Below, piece after piece: positions 1-11,524 of a stretch of 64,000 nucleotides of DNA. A program made the position numbers and the translations under genes. Location of the stretch: NCBI RefSeq assembly GCF_010015445.1, contig NC_053126.1, positions 23,121,169 through 23,185,168 on the forward strand, written 5' to 3'. The stretch is from Perca fluviatilis (Eukaryota > Chordata > Actinopteri > Perciformes > Percidae). The notes beneath the pieces are model-generated. The model searched no databases, was not told the origin of the DNA, and saw nothing but the letters and a program-made list of their open reading frames with translations. The number at the start of each line of letters is the position of its first letter. Position 1 is the first letter of the stretch.

Positions 1-310
1 AGCAGCTGCCTCAGTCAACCCTGTGCGCTGATAAGAAGCAGCACATCTAAAGACTGAATAATGGCCTGCTGTCCTCACGTCTGCAGATCACTCCCATGCT
101 GCAGGACAGCAGGGGACAGGCAATCAACGCTCAATCTCCAGGCATCGGGAACAAGAAAAAAAAAATCAGAGAAAGCGGTTCATGTAGTCAGCGGGGGACA
201 GGAGGAGGATGTGCTTACCTTGACATCTGCACAACTGGGATACACTTGTACACATACATGTGTACATACATATGGCTGTGGTGCTCCCTGGTTCTGAGAT
301 ACTGTAGTTG
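1..310. other. Intergenic DNA, nothing recognised
   Basis: Short open frames occur here, but they lack convincing codon structure, splice context or recognisable motifs. A poly-A run lies near 154-165. Confidence 0.5.
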
Positions 311-318
311 TCATACAT

Positions 319-825
319 CAGTGGTGGAATGTAACTAAGTACATTTACTGAAGTACTGCACTTAAATTGCTTGTACTTTACTTGAGTCTTTTCTTTTCAT
401 GCCACTTTCTACTTCTACTCCACTACATTTCAGAGGGAAATATTGTACTTTTTACTCCACTACATTAATCTGAAAGCTTTAGTTACTAGTTAATATACAA
501 ATTAAGATTTTTGAACACAAAATACATGCAGTTTTTATAAATAACATCTATTATTATAACTAAACTACCCAACAATATACAGGCCTACAAGTCCAGCTGA
601 AATGATTAGACCATTAAACACAGTACTGTTTTGATCGTTTCCAGTTTTTGCATGTAGTACTTTTACTTTTAATACTTTAAGTACATTCTCGTGATGATAC
701 TCACATACTTTTACTTTAGTAAACATTTTTAAAGCAAGGCCAATTAACTTGTAACAGAGTATTTTTACAGTGTGGTCTTAGTACTTTCACTTAAGTCAAT
801 GATCTGAATACTTCTTCCAACACTG
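319..825. mobile_element. Complete hAT-type MITE, CAGTGGTGG family
   Basis: The 507-bp element begins CAGTGGTGGAA and ends as the inverted complement of CAGTGTTGGAAG. Imperfect 8-bp direct repeats flank it: TCATACAT at 311-318 and CCATACCT at 826-833 (6 of 8 match). A CAGTG terminus with an 8-bp duplication is typical of hAT. The interior is rich in TACTTTTACTT-like motifs and has no coding capacity. Related, damaged copies lie at 12590-13531, 29682-30418 and 51294-52772. Confidence 0.75.
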
Positions 826-833
826 CCATACCT

Positions 834-2490
834 AAACTGCACATGTGCATCTTTGACCAGTTCTCAGAAACCAGTCAGTGATAAAACCTGCACATTTCAT
901 CTTGTTAAATCCACCTGATTTACTTGTATCACAGAACACTTTTTCTTCTTTTAGGAAGAAATATTCCTATAGCATTGTTTCTCCTGCCCAACTAAAGAGC
1001 TTCACTCTGAAACTCACTCTCTGCACCAACACACTCACCTACTGTCTGTCTGCAAATAATCAGTGGATGACAGTTTTATAATTCTGCAGGGATGATGAGA
1101 TCATGCTTCACAATCTAAGTTACAGCTTGAATGAATATTGCATTCCATTGTGTCTGTCTCACTAGTGTCACATTGAGTTACAGTTATTTTCTGCTGCAGT
1201 GCTGCATTTTCTGCAGTGCAAACATTAGGCAAAGTCATACCCAATTCTGCTTTTGTGGAATATATAATATGTATAGGATGGAACCATACCTTACATTAAG
1301 AAGAGTAACAGTGACAAAGCTTTTGTAATTAAATGTATCCAACATTTTCCAAATCACGTTGTATCTGTGATTAAACTTAAATACTTAAAAACTTAAAAAG
1401 ATTACCTCCCTAATACTAATGAAATCCAACTTTCCTCTTTCTTTTCACTGTGGTCCTTTAATTGTCTTCCATGCTATTGTAAGCTTAGATAAACTGGCAA
1501 AATATCTAAACATTTGTCTTTTTTAAGTTTTACTTTTTGTCACTGCAGTGCTGTCAAATCCCAATTTAAGTGCTCCAATGCACCAAAGTGACCCCACACT
1601 TGATGAAAACTTCAAGATGTGTATGGAAGATCGTAAAGACCAATACTGATATTTTCAAATGTATTTATTTTTTGTGGTCATCAAGGAAGAAATACACAAT
1701 GAGATAAATTTCCATAACATAACTTAAACATTACAGTGTTGGATATGCTGAGACAGAAATAAAACATGATATATAATTATTATTCTGGTAATTGGTAAAA
1801 TGACAAAACAAAACATATCAAAGTTTAATACCTTGCTAGTGGTCCTGTGAGGCTGTATTGCCCATTTAGCACCTAAAATACAAAATTATTGGATGGATGA
1901 AAAATGGAGAGGGTGGCATTGAAAACAAAAAGGGTTTATCTTCTGGTGAACATTTGTTTTAGTGTTTGAGAGATGTGCATTTAAGTCTTGCGTTTTCTGT
2001 TTTAGAGGAAAGGTAAGTAACACAACAACTAAAACATAAATCGCTTTCACAATTTCATGGTATTCAACTTATTCCATACAAATGTGTTTGTATCAGTTAT
2101 ACCACATTTCAAAATTAAAATGGTTCATCCTTTGGGGAGCATGGTTTTAGCAAATATTATTACAATCAAATGATTATAACTGCAATTTTCAAACAAATCT
2201 ATTGTGATCACTTTTAGTGTTAGACAAACAGAAATTGTGACCTCATGTTGAGACTAAAGGAAAAGCCAGGGCATCCTCAAACTGATTAAAATTCATCCTC
2301 TTGGAACCATGAAGCTTGGCACCAAATTCCCCAGGGTTGCCATTTAAATGCATTGATTCTCTAAGTCATTATAATCCAACTGCCCCCTTTATTGTCTATA
2401 TGTCAAGTAGGGGTCAAGGAAAAAGTAAACCAATGTATGTTTTATTTGAAACCTCCTTAGTTTAAGTTGAAACAGTCCTTTGTTTCCCTG
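834..2490. other. AT-rich intergenic DNA, nothing recognised
   Basis: No repeat family, RNA gene or plausible exon was recognised. Open frames at 878-1081 and 1131-1328 look like chance AT-rich ORFs. Confidence 0.4.
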
Positions 2491-2495
2491 TAGAG

Positions 2496-2505
2496 TATAT
2501 AGATA
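2496..2505 (+). promoter_or_regulatory. TATA-like box before candidate small gene
   Basis: TATATAGATA, followed by AAAA, lies 79 bp upstream of the ATG at 2575. That would put a start site near 2525 and give a short 5' UTR. This is inference from spacing; no initiator element is obvious. Confidence 0.3.
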
Positions 2506-2574
2506 AAACCAAAAGCTAGTAACAATAAGAACCTCTAAAGATTTCTCTCAGTTTGAGCCTCAGCACATTCAGAA

Positions 2575-2866
2575 ATGGATTTCCTGGACTTTAACCCAGC
2601 CACTGTAACTGGTGCTTCACTGACTATTATGGGCTTATTGTGTGCAAGAAAAGGTAATTAACTGAGCAGTAAAAGGCCCAGATAGTTAAGAGCAGCTGGG
2701 TCAACCTTTATAGGATTGACAGAAACAAGTGTATTGTTTGATGAACTCCTTCCTTGTAATTCTGGCTGGTTACAAGTAAGACTTTTTCTGCATATTAATT
2801 GCAGGCAGCATTGCTAATTCGCAGCTTGTCCTACCAGCTGCAGGGCCAATGGATAGAAATGTCTGA
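2575..2866 (+). CDS. Candidate two-exon small protein, unknown function
   Basis: I do not recognise this protein. Exon 1 (2575-2653) starts at ATG and ends AAAAG before a good donor, GTAATT. A 151-bp intron ends in a pyrimidine-rich tract and TTGCAG; exon 2 runs 2805-2866 to TGA. The product would be 46 residues: an acidic start (MDFLDFNP), a hydrophobic stretch at about residues 9-23 (ATVTGASLTIMGLLC) that could be a membrane or signal segment, then a basic RKG. A second acceptor 4 bp downstream (exon from 2809) would shift the frame and give an 85-residue form ending at 2987. A TATA-like box lies 79 bp upstream. In favour: promoter, Kozak-like start, donor and acceptor in order over a compact fish-sized intron. 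Against: short, no known homologue, and it could be a chance arrangement. Confidence 0.3.
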
Positions 2867-2999
2867 CCAGAATAATAGCTCAACAACTACTGACCGGATT
2901 GCCTTAAAACAAGGTCATGGTAAACTTTATTATGCCAAAATAGGGAAATGGCCAGATTGCCTTAAAATGTGGTATGGCTATTCATAGTAGATGTCCAAG

Positions 3000-3143
3000 A
3001 TGGACCCAGCGGAATCATTCGAGGACAAACTTTATGATTTAACTTATACTCTTATTTGTGTTTTTGGGGAGTGGAAAAGAGCTCCTAGTTGGGAGGCTCA
3101 GGAGGCAGCTCTAAGGTTAGCTCGCCGTAAAGTATCCACTTGA
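3000..3143 (+). CDS. Short ORF, possibly a retroelement gag-like leader fragment
   Basis: A 47-codon frame starts at ATG in a good context (AAGATGG) and ends at TGA 3141-3143. The N-terminus MDPAESFEDKLYDL and the later segment EWKRAPSWEAQEAALRLARR are protein-like: acidic, then basic and amphipathic. This resembles leader or gag starts I associate with fish Gypsy-type retroelements, but the match is from memory and weak. The next frame (3162-3437) carries a Cys/Pro/Ser-rich stretch with repeats of the CSDPEP kind, consistent with degenerate retroelement-linked coding sequence. It abuts a hAT remnant. It could be a chance ORF. Confidence 0.25.
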   Translation: MDPAESFEDKLYDLTYTLICVFGEWKRAPSWEAQEAALRLARRKVST

Positions 3144-3373
3144 TCCTGGCTCAGGAGCTCCTTGCCTGAGTGGATTCAGGACTTCCTGGAGACCTCTAGC
3201 TGTGAGCCTTCGCTGACTAGCTGCCCGGTTCCCCTGCTGTGCAGCGACCCCGAGCCCATGCTGTGCAGCGGCACCAAGCCTCAGTGGAGCAGCCTTTCAG
3301 AACCCCAGCTGACGTGCAGCTTTCCAGAGTCCCAGTCTTCCAGAGACTGTGCCGGTGCCCAGCGCCTCAGGGA

Positions 3374-3712
3374 CGGCGATGTTGTGTATTGTTTAGGGTC
3401 ATTGCCACCACGAGACAAATCGGCATTGCAAATTTAACATGTAGTTCGACTTTAATCGCCTTCTTTTGACTGAAAGTACTGCCAAACAACACTTTTTCTG
3501 CTCACAAGTTCCATTTTCAATACTACTGCCTATTGCATTGAACAGTCCACCTATGTAAACACCTTCCCATAATCAATGGTGGCATCATTAAGTCGACCAG
3601 CGTAGTGCAAGCGTAGTGTTCGGTGGAAAAAAATTCTAAGGTTAGGCAGAAACCCCAAACCCCGTCAGAAAGCCCAATATTCAGCCGAATCCTGGATTCG
3701 GTGCATCCCTAG
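3374..3712 (-). mobile_element. hAT transposon end with BED-finger remnant
   Basis: The right end, read on the minus strand, is CTAGGGATGCACCGAATCC, a terminus typical of fish hAT elements. The first coding exon remnant lies just inside it. The opposite end was not found; the element appears truncated near 3374 against a Cys/Pro-rich region of uncertain origin. Confidence 0.55.
3377..3514 (-). pseudogene. BED-type zinc finger of a hAT transposase, broken
   Basis: Read from ATG at 3514 the frame shows the BED-finger signature: SVVWQYF, then a spaced CxxC pair whose second Cys is followed by NADLSRGGNDPK, ending near TTSP. BED fingers sit at the N-terminus of hAT transposases and bind DNA. Two in-frame stop codons break it: one about 21 codons in, after EGD, and one between the two cysteines where the family has another residue. 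The His pair of the C2H2 ligand set is missing because homology stops near 3377. It is therefore a dead fragment. The terminal sequence at 3712 supports the family call. Confidence 0.6.
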
Positions 3713-4499
3713 TTGTTATTCCATTTTATTTGCCATGAAATTTGTGTGGGTGGTGTTAGGACTTGAGATTGTGAAAGCAGGTGTGCAAAGCCCTCTGCCC
3801 AAAGTAGTAAGACTTCATCTCCATAATGTTGTTATTTCCATTCAATACATTTGTTATTAAGGGGGGGGTAATAAACTTTGCAGACTCTAAAAGCATGCAA
3901 GGCTTTAGACCTTAATCCCCCGCTCAGCTGAAAGTGACTCTTTCCATTTCCCATTGGAATTGAACCTACGCTATTCGTTGGCACCACTGATTGTTGCCCC
4001 CTAGCATCAGGACATTTGCAGCACATTAGCTGTACTTGTTGGTCGGTGCCAGTGTGTGTTTTTAAGTTTCAGTTTATAATGAATTGCATGATAAAAATAA
4101 ATATTAATCAGTGGGTTCAAATCTGCTGATCTTGTTTTATGTTAAATTTGTCAGTACATCAAAAACCTCTTAAAAGGAAATGAAATTTCCTGAATGTCAA
4201 TATAGTGCTTCTATTCAAAGGAAAGAAGAAGAAAAGAGTTGAGTAATGATTGAAGCTGTAAAAAGGCAATCCTCAGTGGATTCCTTGTGTAAGGTTGTTA
4301 TGGAAACAGTTGCGGTGACAAAATGTTTGCTCATTACAGGAGGCCTTCTACACTCCAAGACATGGCATACAGCCCCACCTTCACAATTTGTAGTGATGCA
4401 TTTCCAATACAGCGCTATCAATGAAGGGTCACTAAGTGTCATTCATGTGCAGAAGATACAATCAAACATTCCCTAAGAAATGATTTGGCCTCTCTGATG
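3713..4499. other. Intergenic DNA, nothing recognised
   Basis: There is a G run at 3860-3867 and AT-rich sequence. The minus-strand ORFs at 3832-4026 and 4215-4442 have no recognisable motif. Confidence 0.4.
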
Positions 4500-4900
4500 A
4501 TATATAGCCCGCTGCCATGGTGGCTGTTTATTCCTTATGCATAATTCATTTGAAATGTATGACCCATAATGTATTCTCTATCCATTAATGAGACAATGCT
4601 CATTATTTTCCCTCTGCTTATCACGCAGCCTCACAGCAAAACAAAATCAATCTGCGTCACCGGCTCCTGTTTAGGTCAGGAAAAAAGGGGCAAATATCGC
4701 TGAGCTCCGTGTCTTCACTCTGTGTTTCAAATTCAGACGCTGCCTTTGTGTTCGAAGCAGAAAAAAGAAACCATGTAATCAATCTGATCTGTAAACAAAG
4801 CCAGCCTGTTTGATAAGTATACAGGGACACACATCTTCTCCAAAGGCTGGAATGAGGATTTCGATCAATAGGCAGATAGTAACAGACTGCTGCAGCCAAG
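4500..4900. promoter_or_regulatory. Candidate conserved regulatory block with POU-like sites
   Basis: This is single-copy-looking DNA with clustered homeodomain and POU-type words: the palindrome TTATGCATAA (4535-4544), ATTTGAAATG (4548-4557, like the first ten bases of a POU PORE site) and CCATTAATGAG. No coding frame. The regulatory role is inferred from motif content only; conservation cannot be checked here. Confidence 0.25.
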
Positions 4901-7900
4901 ACAAATGTTGTTTCTTTTGGACTAGTCACATGCACCATTAAATAATGGAGCATAAATAGCTGGACTTGTGTTTCATCTTCTGAAAACTAAAAAAGACGAA
5001 TGTCCTTTTTGAAATAGCGACCCAGCCATCACATCAAAGTCCTGTTGCATTTGTATTTGGAGGGAAATCACAGCTCATTATGTCGACAGATGAGACCTTG
5101 TCATTGGGCAACACAAGTTTTTTCAACTGATATTTGGCTTTAATGCGACTGCTAGCTGGTCCTATTGCACATTCGGCCCCTGGCGAAGCTAAATCTGTTC
5201 ACAGCAGAACATACAGAATCAATAGACAATCAGGTAACGCAGTTGTTTCCCCTCAGTTTGGTAATTACTACCTTAAATGCCTTGCAGGGCTCTGACATAG
5301 TTTTTTGTAATTCTATATGTCTCTGCAGCCTATACACAGTTCTTTCTAACGTTATATCTACATGGATATTTCTTTTGAGACTTGAACAAAAGAACAATCT
5401 GACAATAGAAACCAAATTCCCTCCCGTGTCTTTGGGAGATAACCTTTTTAGGCAGGGATGCTGACACTATAGACACACCTGCAGATTTTGTAATAGTGCA
5501 CCCAATTCAAACTGTGATGAGTTTTAAAACAACAGTTAGCTGGGAGGAAATCTGGGGATTAGTGTGCACCATGAGGTGCTATAACAAAACCAGGGATTTT
5601 ATCTGTGATTGAACTTCTCGGAACATCAGATCAAACAATCAAAATGAACACACAGGGCACATTGCCATGAAATCTGGTATGGAAATTTGTTGGGCGGTGC
5701 ACACACGGGTGATGTGGCAGCTGGCCAGTGAAAACATTGTGCGCTTTCAGGATCAGGTTCAGGTTACTCTCTCGCTGCCAGTCGCTGTGTGAGCATGCGC
5801 TTAGAACTTATAGGGATAGGTGGGCCTTGAGGAACTGGGAGATAGAACAGCCAGGTAAGGGCCAGTATAAGTGGAACAATGTGTTTGAACTGTAAAGCAT
5901 GCAAACATATGCAGGTACAGAAATGATATGTTCCTAAAAATGTGCATAATTTGGCCCCATTTGATGTAGATATTGATAATTATTATATGGATGTTAACCC
6001 TCCTAAACCCTACAAGCGGCTTAGAAAAGAATATTTTGTTTAAAAGATTGACAAAGAATAACCACTTACCCTAGATAGAAGCTGAAAAAAACGGATTGTT
6101 CGTCGGATTGTTAAAATTCCGACCGTCCCTGAATGCGTCTCGTCATAATTAAAAAACATTATGCAACACAGCTCCAAAGTTAGGACAAAAAAAAAACATT
6201 AAGGGTTTGGTTAAGTTTAGGCACAACAATATTCAGTGAAAAGCCTTGTTTTAGGTTATTTTTCAAGCAAATATAGCAAACATTCTCTGGGTCCAGTTTC
6301 CAGAACCTGTTGGTTGGCCGGGGTTTTCTGACAGTTTCAAGAAATAATCAGTCACTGAATCATGAAAATACTATAGATTGCTAAAGATTTATAAAATGCC
6401 GTCACCAAACATGAAGTGTTAAACAGCTACCTCATCTAAACAGACACAGAGATGATGTTAGTGACATTTTGGGTACATTGACCTGACACTAACTCAAACT
6501 GTCGTGGAATCTCAGAGCTTACTTCCAGTAACATATGTGCCCCTGTTCCCAGAGTCGTTCTCATAGTTTAACCCCTGAGTGAACCTACCCGTGGGCTGTG
6601 ACATCTGCCATGCCCTGGGCCTCGTTAGGGAGGACGGGGGTGTTTTTGGAGTGATGGCTGATACGGTAGGTTGATCATTTCCCCAACAGGATATTCTCCA
6701 CAAAGTCAAGTCACACTCCAGTTTCCAATTTCCTTCTTCGTAAACGAGTATATGTGTGAGGCCACCGCCGGCGAGGTGAGACCCGTGATGCAAATGTGGA
6801 GTGATGGGGAGGGCATGAGAATGTTAATTGAAAGTCAGACTGTGTTTCCTGGCTTTGATTTCAGACTAGAAGGAACCGTCTTATTCCTACTTAACCCTAA
6901 CTCAGCCTAACCTCAATGTTTATCAGGACACTCTTTCAGGTGACTGTCAGCTGGAAAAAGCAACTTCCTTCTGCGGGCTCTCTGCGGGCTACAGGGACAC
7001 TAACAACGTAATCAGCACTAATTGACTTCACAGGCGATTGTAAAGAACAGAGCGCATGTTGGAGTGGTTGTAATGGACAGACGGGACACAGTCTTCTATA
7101 ATTATTGATTATTTAAAGTATCTCTTGTCTTGATTTCAAAGTGAAATTGAGATACAATCTAAATATGACAAATACATGTAATTTTGACCAAAATAAAAAG
7201 CTCAAGGTGGCTGCATCAGCCTTCAGAGAGGCAGAGGCTGCAAAACATCTGTCCGTAGATATCTTTAATCTTTTTCTGAGCTTTGCTTATTTAATTGGCA
7301 CCTGTGACATTTGGCTCAAATGAACCTCTCCTATATTGAGGAGCTATGACATGACTGACAGTCCCTATAACATTATACTGATATCATATGAGAAATATAT
7401 CTACAACAGGATGTATATTACTGTATGATATAATAAATTAAAAGTAATTCAAAGTTGGATAAAATCACAAATGCAATGCGGTCAACAGAAATATCCTTTA
7501 GAATTATTCCAAAATATATTACTGATTTTAGATTTTAGAGAATTATAAAAGTACTCCAAATTCAGCATCGCAGCATTTGGGATTCAAGATGGATAAAAAA
7601 GTAACACCATCAATGTAGCAGAACCAGAGATATCATCTTTTTGGCGCCTACATTTCCCAGAATGCAACTCAACCAGGAACAGTTTGGTCAGAGATGTGGA
7701 ATTGCCAAAACCAGTTTATTGGGTGGCCACTTTAGGCTGGCTTCAAAATGTTGAAATGGTCAAGATTTTATTTATCTAGAAACTCAACCTTTTGAATTAT
7801 ATTCAGGCTTAAAGTTCTGCATAATTAAGGCCAGTCATGGACAGGTGGGTTGCTGTCACAGGAGGCGAGCAAAGACTGCATGGTTCATTCAGCCCGCCTC

Positions 7901-7940
7901 AGCTCCACCACACTACACCTCTTTGCCCATTTTTGGATTA
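4901..7940. other. Intergenic DNA, mostly unrecognised
   Basis: No convincing exon. Around 6185-6260 the words TTAAGGGTTTGG and GTTAAGTTTAGGCAC resemble pieces of a common fish repeat, but its boundaries are not visible. ORFs at 5165-5464 and 6512-6793 look like chance frames. Confidence 0.35.
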
Positions 7941-7949
7941 GCTGATGTC

Positions 7950-8413
7950 TAGTCGTGCTAGACTTTCTTTCACAGCGCTGCGGGGGAGGGTCGGGCTATC
8001 CACACAACATTCATGAATGGGAGAAAAACGTGCTCTGGTTTATTGGCATTTCTATAAACCAATCACAATCGTCTTGGGCGGCGCTAAGAGCCAGATGGTG
8101 CAACAGAGCCTCTGCAAAATAGCCTCGGGAAGGAACTTGTTTTGGTGGAAACATGTAGGGAGGGGAGCTCTGGTATTAAAATGGCTGTCGAGTATGTGAT
8201 GAGAATTTTACTAAACAAAAAGATAAATATAATTGTGTATGATTGTCGGTTCTAGCTCGGAGGATGTTTCCCGAACCAACTGGAGGTTAGAATCACAACT
8301 CAAAGAAAGCGTAAGGTGAGGGACATCCGGACGAAGATGAGGGACATCCAGCAGAACCTCTGGTGGCACCTGAAATATCCCGTAAATGAGACGTCGTCGG
8401 TATACATAGACTA
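7950..8413 (+). mobile_element. TAGTCT-terminus MITE, copy A, with 9-bp target repeat
   Basis: The 464-bp non-coding element starts TAGTCG and ends AGACTA. It is flanked by GCTGATGTC (7941-7949) and GCCGATGTC (8414-8422), 8 of 9 identical. The interior contains the family words ACCAATCACAATCGTCTTGG and GCCTCGGGAAGGAACTTGTT, shared with copies at 30569, 32339, 47578, 58824 and 61770. The 7-9 bp duplication fits hAT-like or Mutator-like elements; the superfamily is unresolved. Confidence 0.75.
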
Positions 8414-8424
8414 GCCGATGTCAG

Positions 8425-8525
8425 GCTCTGCCAAAATGGCAAAATGGAGCCGCCCACTTTGAGCTTCATTTTGGCTCTTCAAAACCTATGGGTGACGTCA
8501 CAAAGATGACGTCCATATTTTTTCC
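8425..8525 (+). repeat. Dispersed fish repeat fragment
   Basis: The words GGAGCCGCCCACTTTGAGCT, ACCTATGGGTGACGTCAC and GACGTCCATATTTTTT are ones I associate with a common short fish repeat. No termini are visible, so this is a fragment next to MITE copy A. Confidence 0.4.
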
Positions 8526-9577
8526 CAGATGCAGTAGTACTTCTTAACACCTGTAGAAACACTTTGATGTGTGCTGTCATTTTGCTGTGAACAAAAGAAC
8601 ACCCTGTCTCTTTCCCAAAATTCAACATCTGACAAAAGTAACCATCAAGAAACCATCAATGATTGCTGTCTGCCAGCGTCCCTTCTTCCTGCAATCTGCT
8701 GCCTCAGCGGAGGATCGGGCGGGGCGACCTTCTCCTCTTGGGGGTATTTCTTGGATTCAGCGGTTGATACGCTGCTGGGCTGTAATGACTGTCCCCGGGT
8801 GTTTCATGTAGATCTGTCTCGTATAGTGCTCCTTAGACGACGCACGTCGTGCATGTGGCTCTTTGATTGAGGCCTCAAATTCTGCGGGGGATGATTATGT
8901 CTGAAGCTAAAAGGGACAACTGCCAACTGACAGAGCTTTCAGCCATAGAAAATGCAAATGTGGGAAATGACGATAAAGCCACTATCTTTTCTACATGGAA
9001 GTACTTTCATATGCCAGACCTGTCTATGCCTTCTGTAACCTACTGTATAACTGCTATCAAAGATGACATACAAAAGCCATCATTTAGGGGAAAAGTCCTT
9101 ACTAACTCTTTTGATAAGATTATCACAATATATCACTATGTAGCTGGTAGAGCTGTTGATTAGTATCAGTGATTATCTCAACAGGATACTGAGATGTTCT
9201 GACTTAAAAATGCATTTTTAAGTGAAGGAGAATCAATAACCTCTGAAATCTCCCTGGATGGACAAAATAGATAGCTCAGGGTTCAATACAAGAGACAGTT
9301 TTTACTCCTAATATTTAGAAATACTCACAGTGGTTTCAATCTAATTAAAACAAGTCTGTGGTTCACAGTAATCCCTTTATTTATATATATATATATATTT
9401 TTTTTTTTTATGTAATAAATTACACCTCAAATTTGAAAATTCTACAATACCGTAGTGGCTTTTGATTAATATTCATATTGTGATTTGCTCTAATGAACAA
9501 AGCTAACATCATAGTCAAGTCTGTTTGCTGTTGAATATACTTCATAAATGACCCTTTTAATCCGAGCTGCTTTGAGG
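8526..9577. other. Intergenic DNA, nothing recognised
   Basis: Open frames at 8569-8870 and 8867-9163 have no motif support. A short (TA)n plus poly-T tract lies near 9380-9411. Confidence 0.4.
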
Positions 9578-10108
9578 TTAAAGGTCCGATGACATGGTGC
9601 TCTTTGGATGCTTTTATATAGGCCTTAGTGGTCCCCTAATACTTTATCTGAAGTCTCTTTCCTGAAATTCAGCCTTGGTGCAGAATTACAACCACTAGAG
9701 CCAGTCCCACAATGAGCTTTCCTCAGAACATGCCATTTCTGTGTCTGTAGCTATTGAGGAGGAGAGAAGGAGGGGCAAGGTGGAGGGTGGGGGTGTGGCC
9801 TTGACCAACTGCCACTTTTCTCGTTTGAAAGCCATGATGTCTCTCTCTCATGGGTTGGCCAAATTCTCTGGGCGGGCAAAGCAGAGAAAGGGGAGGTAAC
9901 CTCGCTTGTTATGACCTCATAACAAGCAAGATTCCAGAACAGCTCATCTGAGCTTTCATTTTCTCAAAGGCAGAGCAGGATACCCAGGGCTCGGTTTACA
10001 CCTATCACCATTTCAATCCAATTGGGGACCATAGGCAGGCTGGGGGAACTCATATTAGTGTTAAAAAAAACCTCATAAAGTGAAATTTTCATGCCATGGG
10101 ACCTTTAA
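9578..10108 (-). mobile_element. TTAA-flanked MITE (AGGTCC family), long form
   Basis: The 531-bp unit is bounded by TTAA. Inverted ends read TTAAAGGTCC and GGACCTTTAA, extending inward as a CATGG-containing pair. A second copy at 51841-52234 runs in the opposite orientation and lacks an internal segment of roughly 140 bp that this copy has. TTAA duplications are the hallmark of piggyBac and Kolobok elements. Non-coding. Confidence 0.8.
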
Positions 10109-11524
10109 AGGGCCCTTACGCTGTGCCTTTTTGGGCTGCCTCAGACAAAAGTTTACTATTGTGAGAAAAATGTGAAATTTCTGGTTGTCAATCCAACTTT
10201 CATGTCTACAAACATGTCTGCAAACATGTCTAAAAACCAACCAATCAGAATACAGCATGAAATGACACAGAGTAGAGCAGCACAGTATAGAGGAGTTTTT
10301 AGGACGCCTCATGGAAGTGTAAGTCCAATTCATGTTGTGTATTCACAGTCGTAGCACTTGAACCGGCATGAAATACTCCCAGTTGAATCCTTGCACAATT
10401 GTGTTATACAGTATCTGATTCGCTGATAAAAAAGTTGAAGGTACGAGTCTGTGTACATAAAAACTTTGGTGGAGAAGTTCACTACAATGCCCAAGGTGTA
10501 TTTTAGTATGAAATGATAAATCACCTGGGCTTAAAATTCTGTAATGTGTGCCTCTAATGGCGGCTGGACACTAAATAATGGTGGTCCATTTGCAGCTTAA
10601 ATCAGCTTGATAAATGTATATTAATATTTGTCATTTCTGACTCCACCCCAAGTGTCTTCCACGATGTGCACTTCAACAAAAAACGCCAGTAGAAAATACA
10701 GTGCACACACATTTCCTTATCTCACAAATTAGTGTGTGTGTGTGTGTGTAAACAGGTTAAATCACCCGAGCCTCAGTGGCAGTGAGAAATTAGGTTAAGG
10801 ACAAACTGTGGATTGTGATTCATTGCTTGCCCTCACTCCATCCCCGCTTTGAGCCGGCACAAGAAGTTAAACAAAAAAAAAGCTCCACTAGCTTTCAGGA
10901 GCTTGTTCTTACAGCCACGGTGTCCTACTTAGAATTCACTGTCAGTACCGCTGGCATTGGGGCTCCGTGTGCAGTCAGCTGCTGCCGATCCGGTGCCGGC
11001 ACGTCAAACACACACTGTGCTAGTCATTAGTGGAACAACGGCTGAGCCTGATGAATAAACTGAGTTAAGTTTTTCAAAAGGAATTTCTACAACCATGAGA
11101 GCAGAGAAGAAGTTTTTTAGCTTCATGATTAGACAAGGAGCAGGCTCTCTTTGAGACTGTACGCTTCCAAAAGGTAATTAAAATTCTTCACTGATTAATG
11201 TCAAACACAGGCAAGGTGATTTGTGACTCTGTGATGTTTCTTTTTAAATGCCACAAACTTGTTTATGGCTGACAAACTGTGATGAGGGGGGATACACCTA
11301 GATGACTGTAACAACTATGCAGGTTGGCCAGGTTAAAGAGTTTTATACTTTATCTTGTTGGCACTTACACACTGGCAAAGGTTCTGGAAAAGGTTCTGAG
11401 CACTGAGATCACGTTGATTTAGTTGCCTGTGTAATGCAAAGATTGTAGGGTACTCAAGTAAAATAAAAATGCCATAATGTACAAATACAACATAGCAGGT
11501 AGAAATGTGCATTTAAAGTTATAC
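10109..11524. other. Intergenic DNA with short GT tract
   Basis: A (GT)8-9 tract lies at about 10732-10749. The tandem phrase AAACATGTCT recurs at 10208-10231. No gene recognised. Confidence 0.4.
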
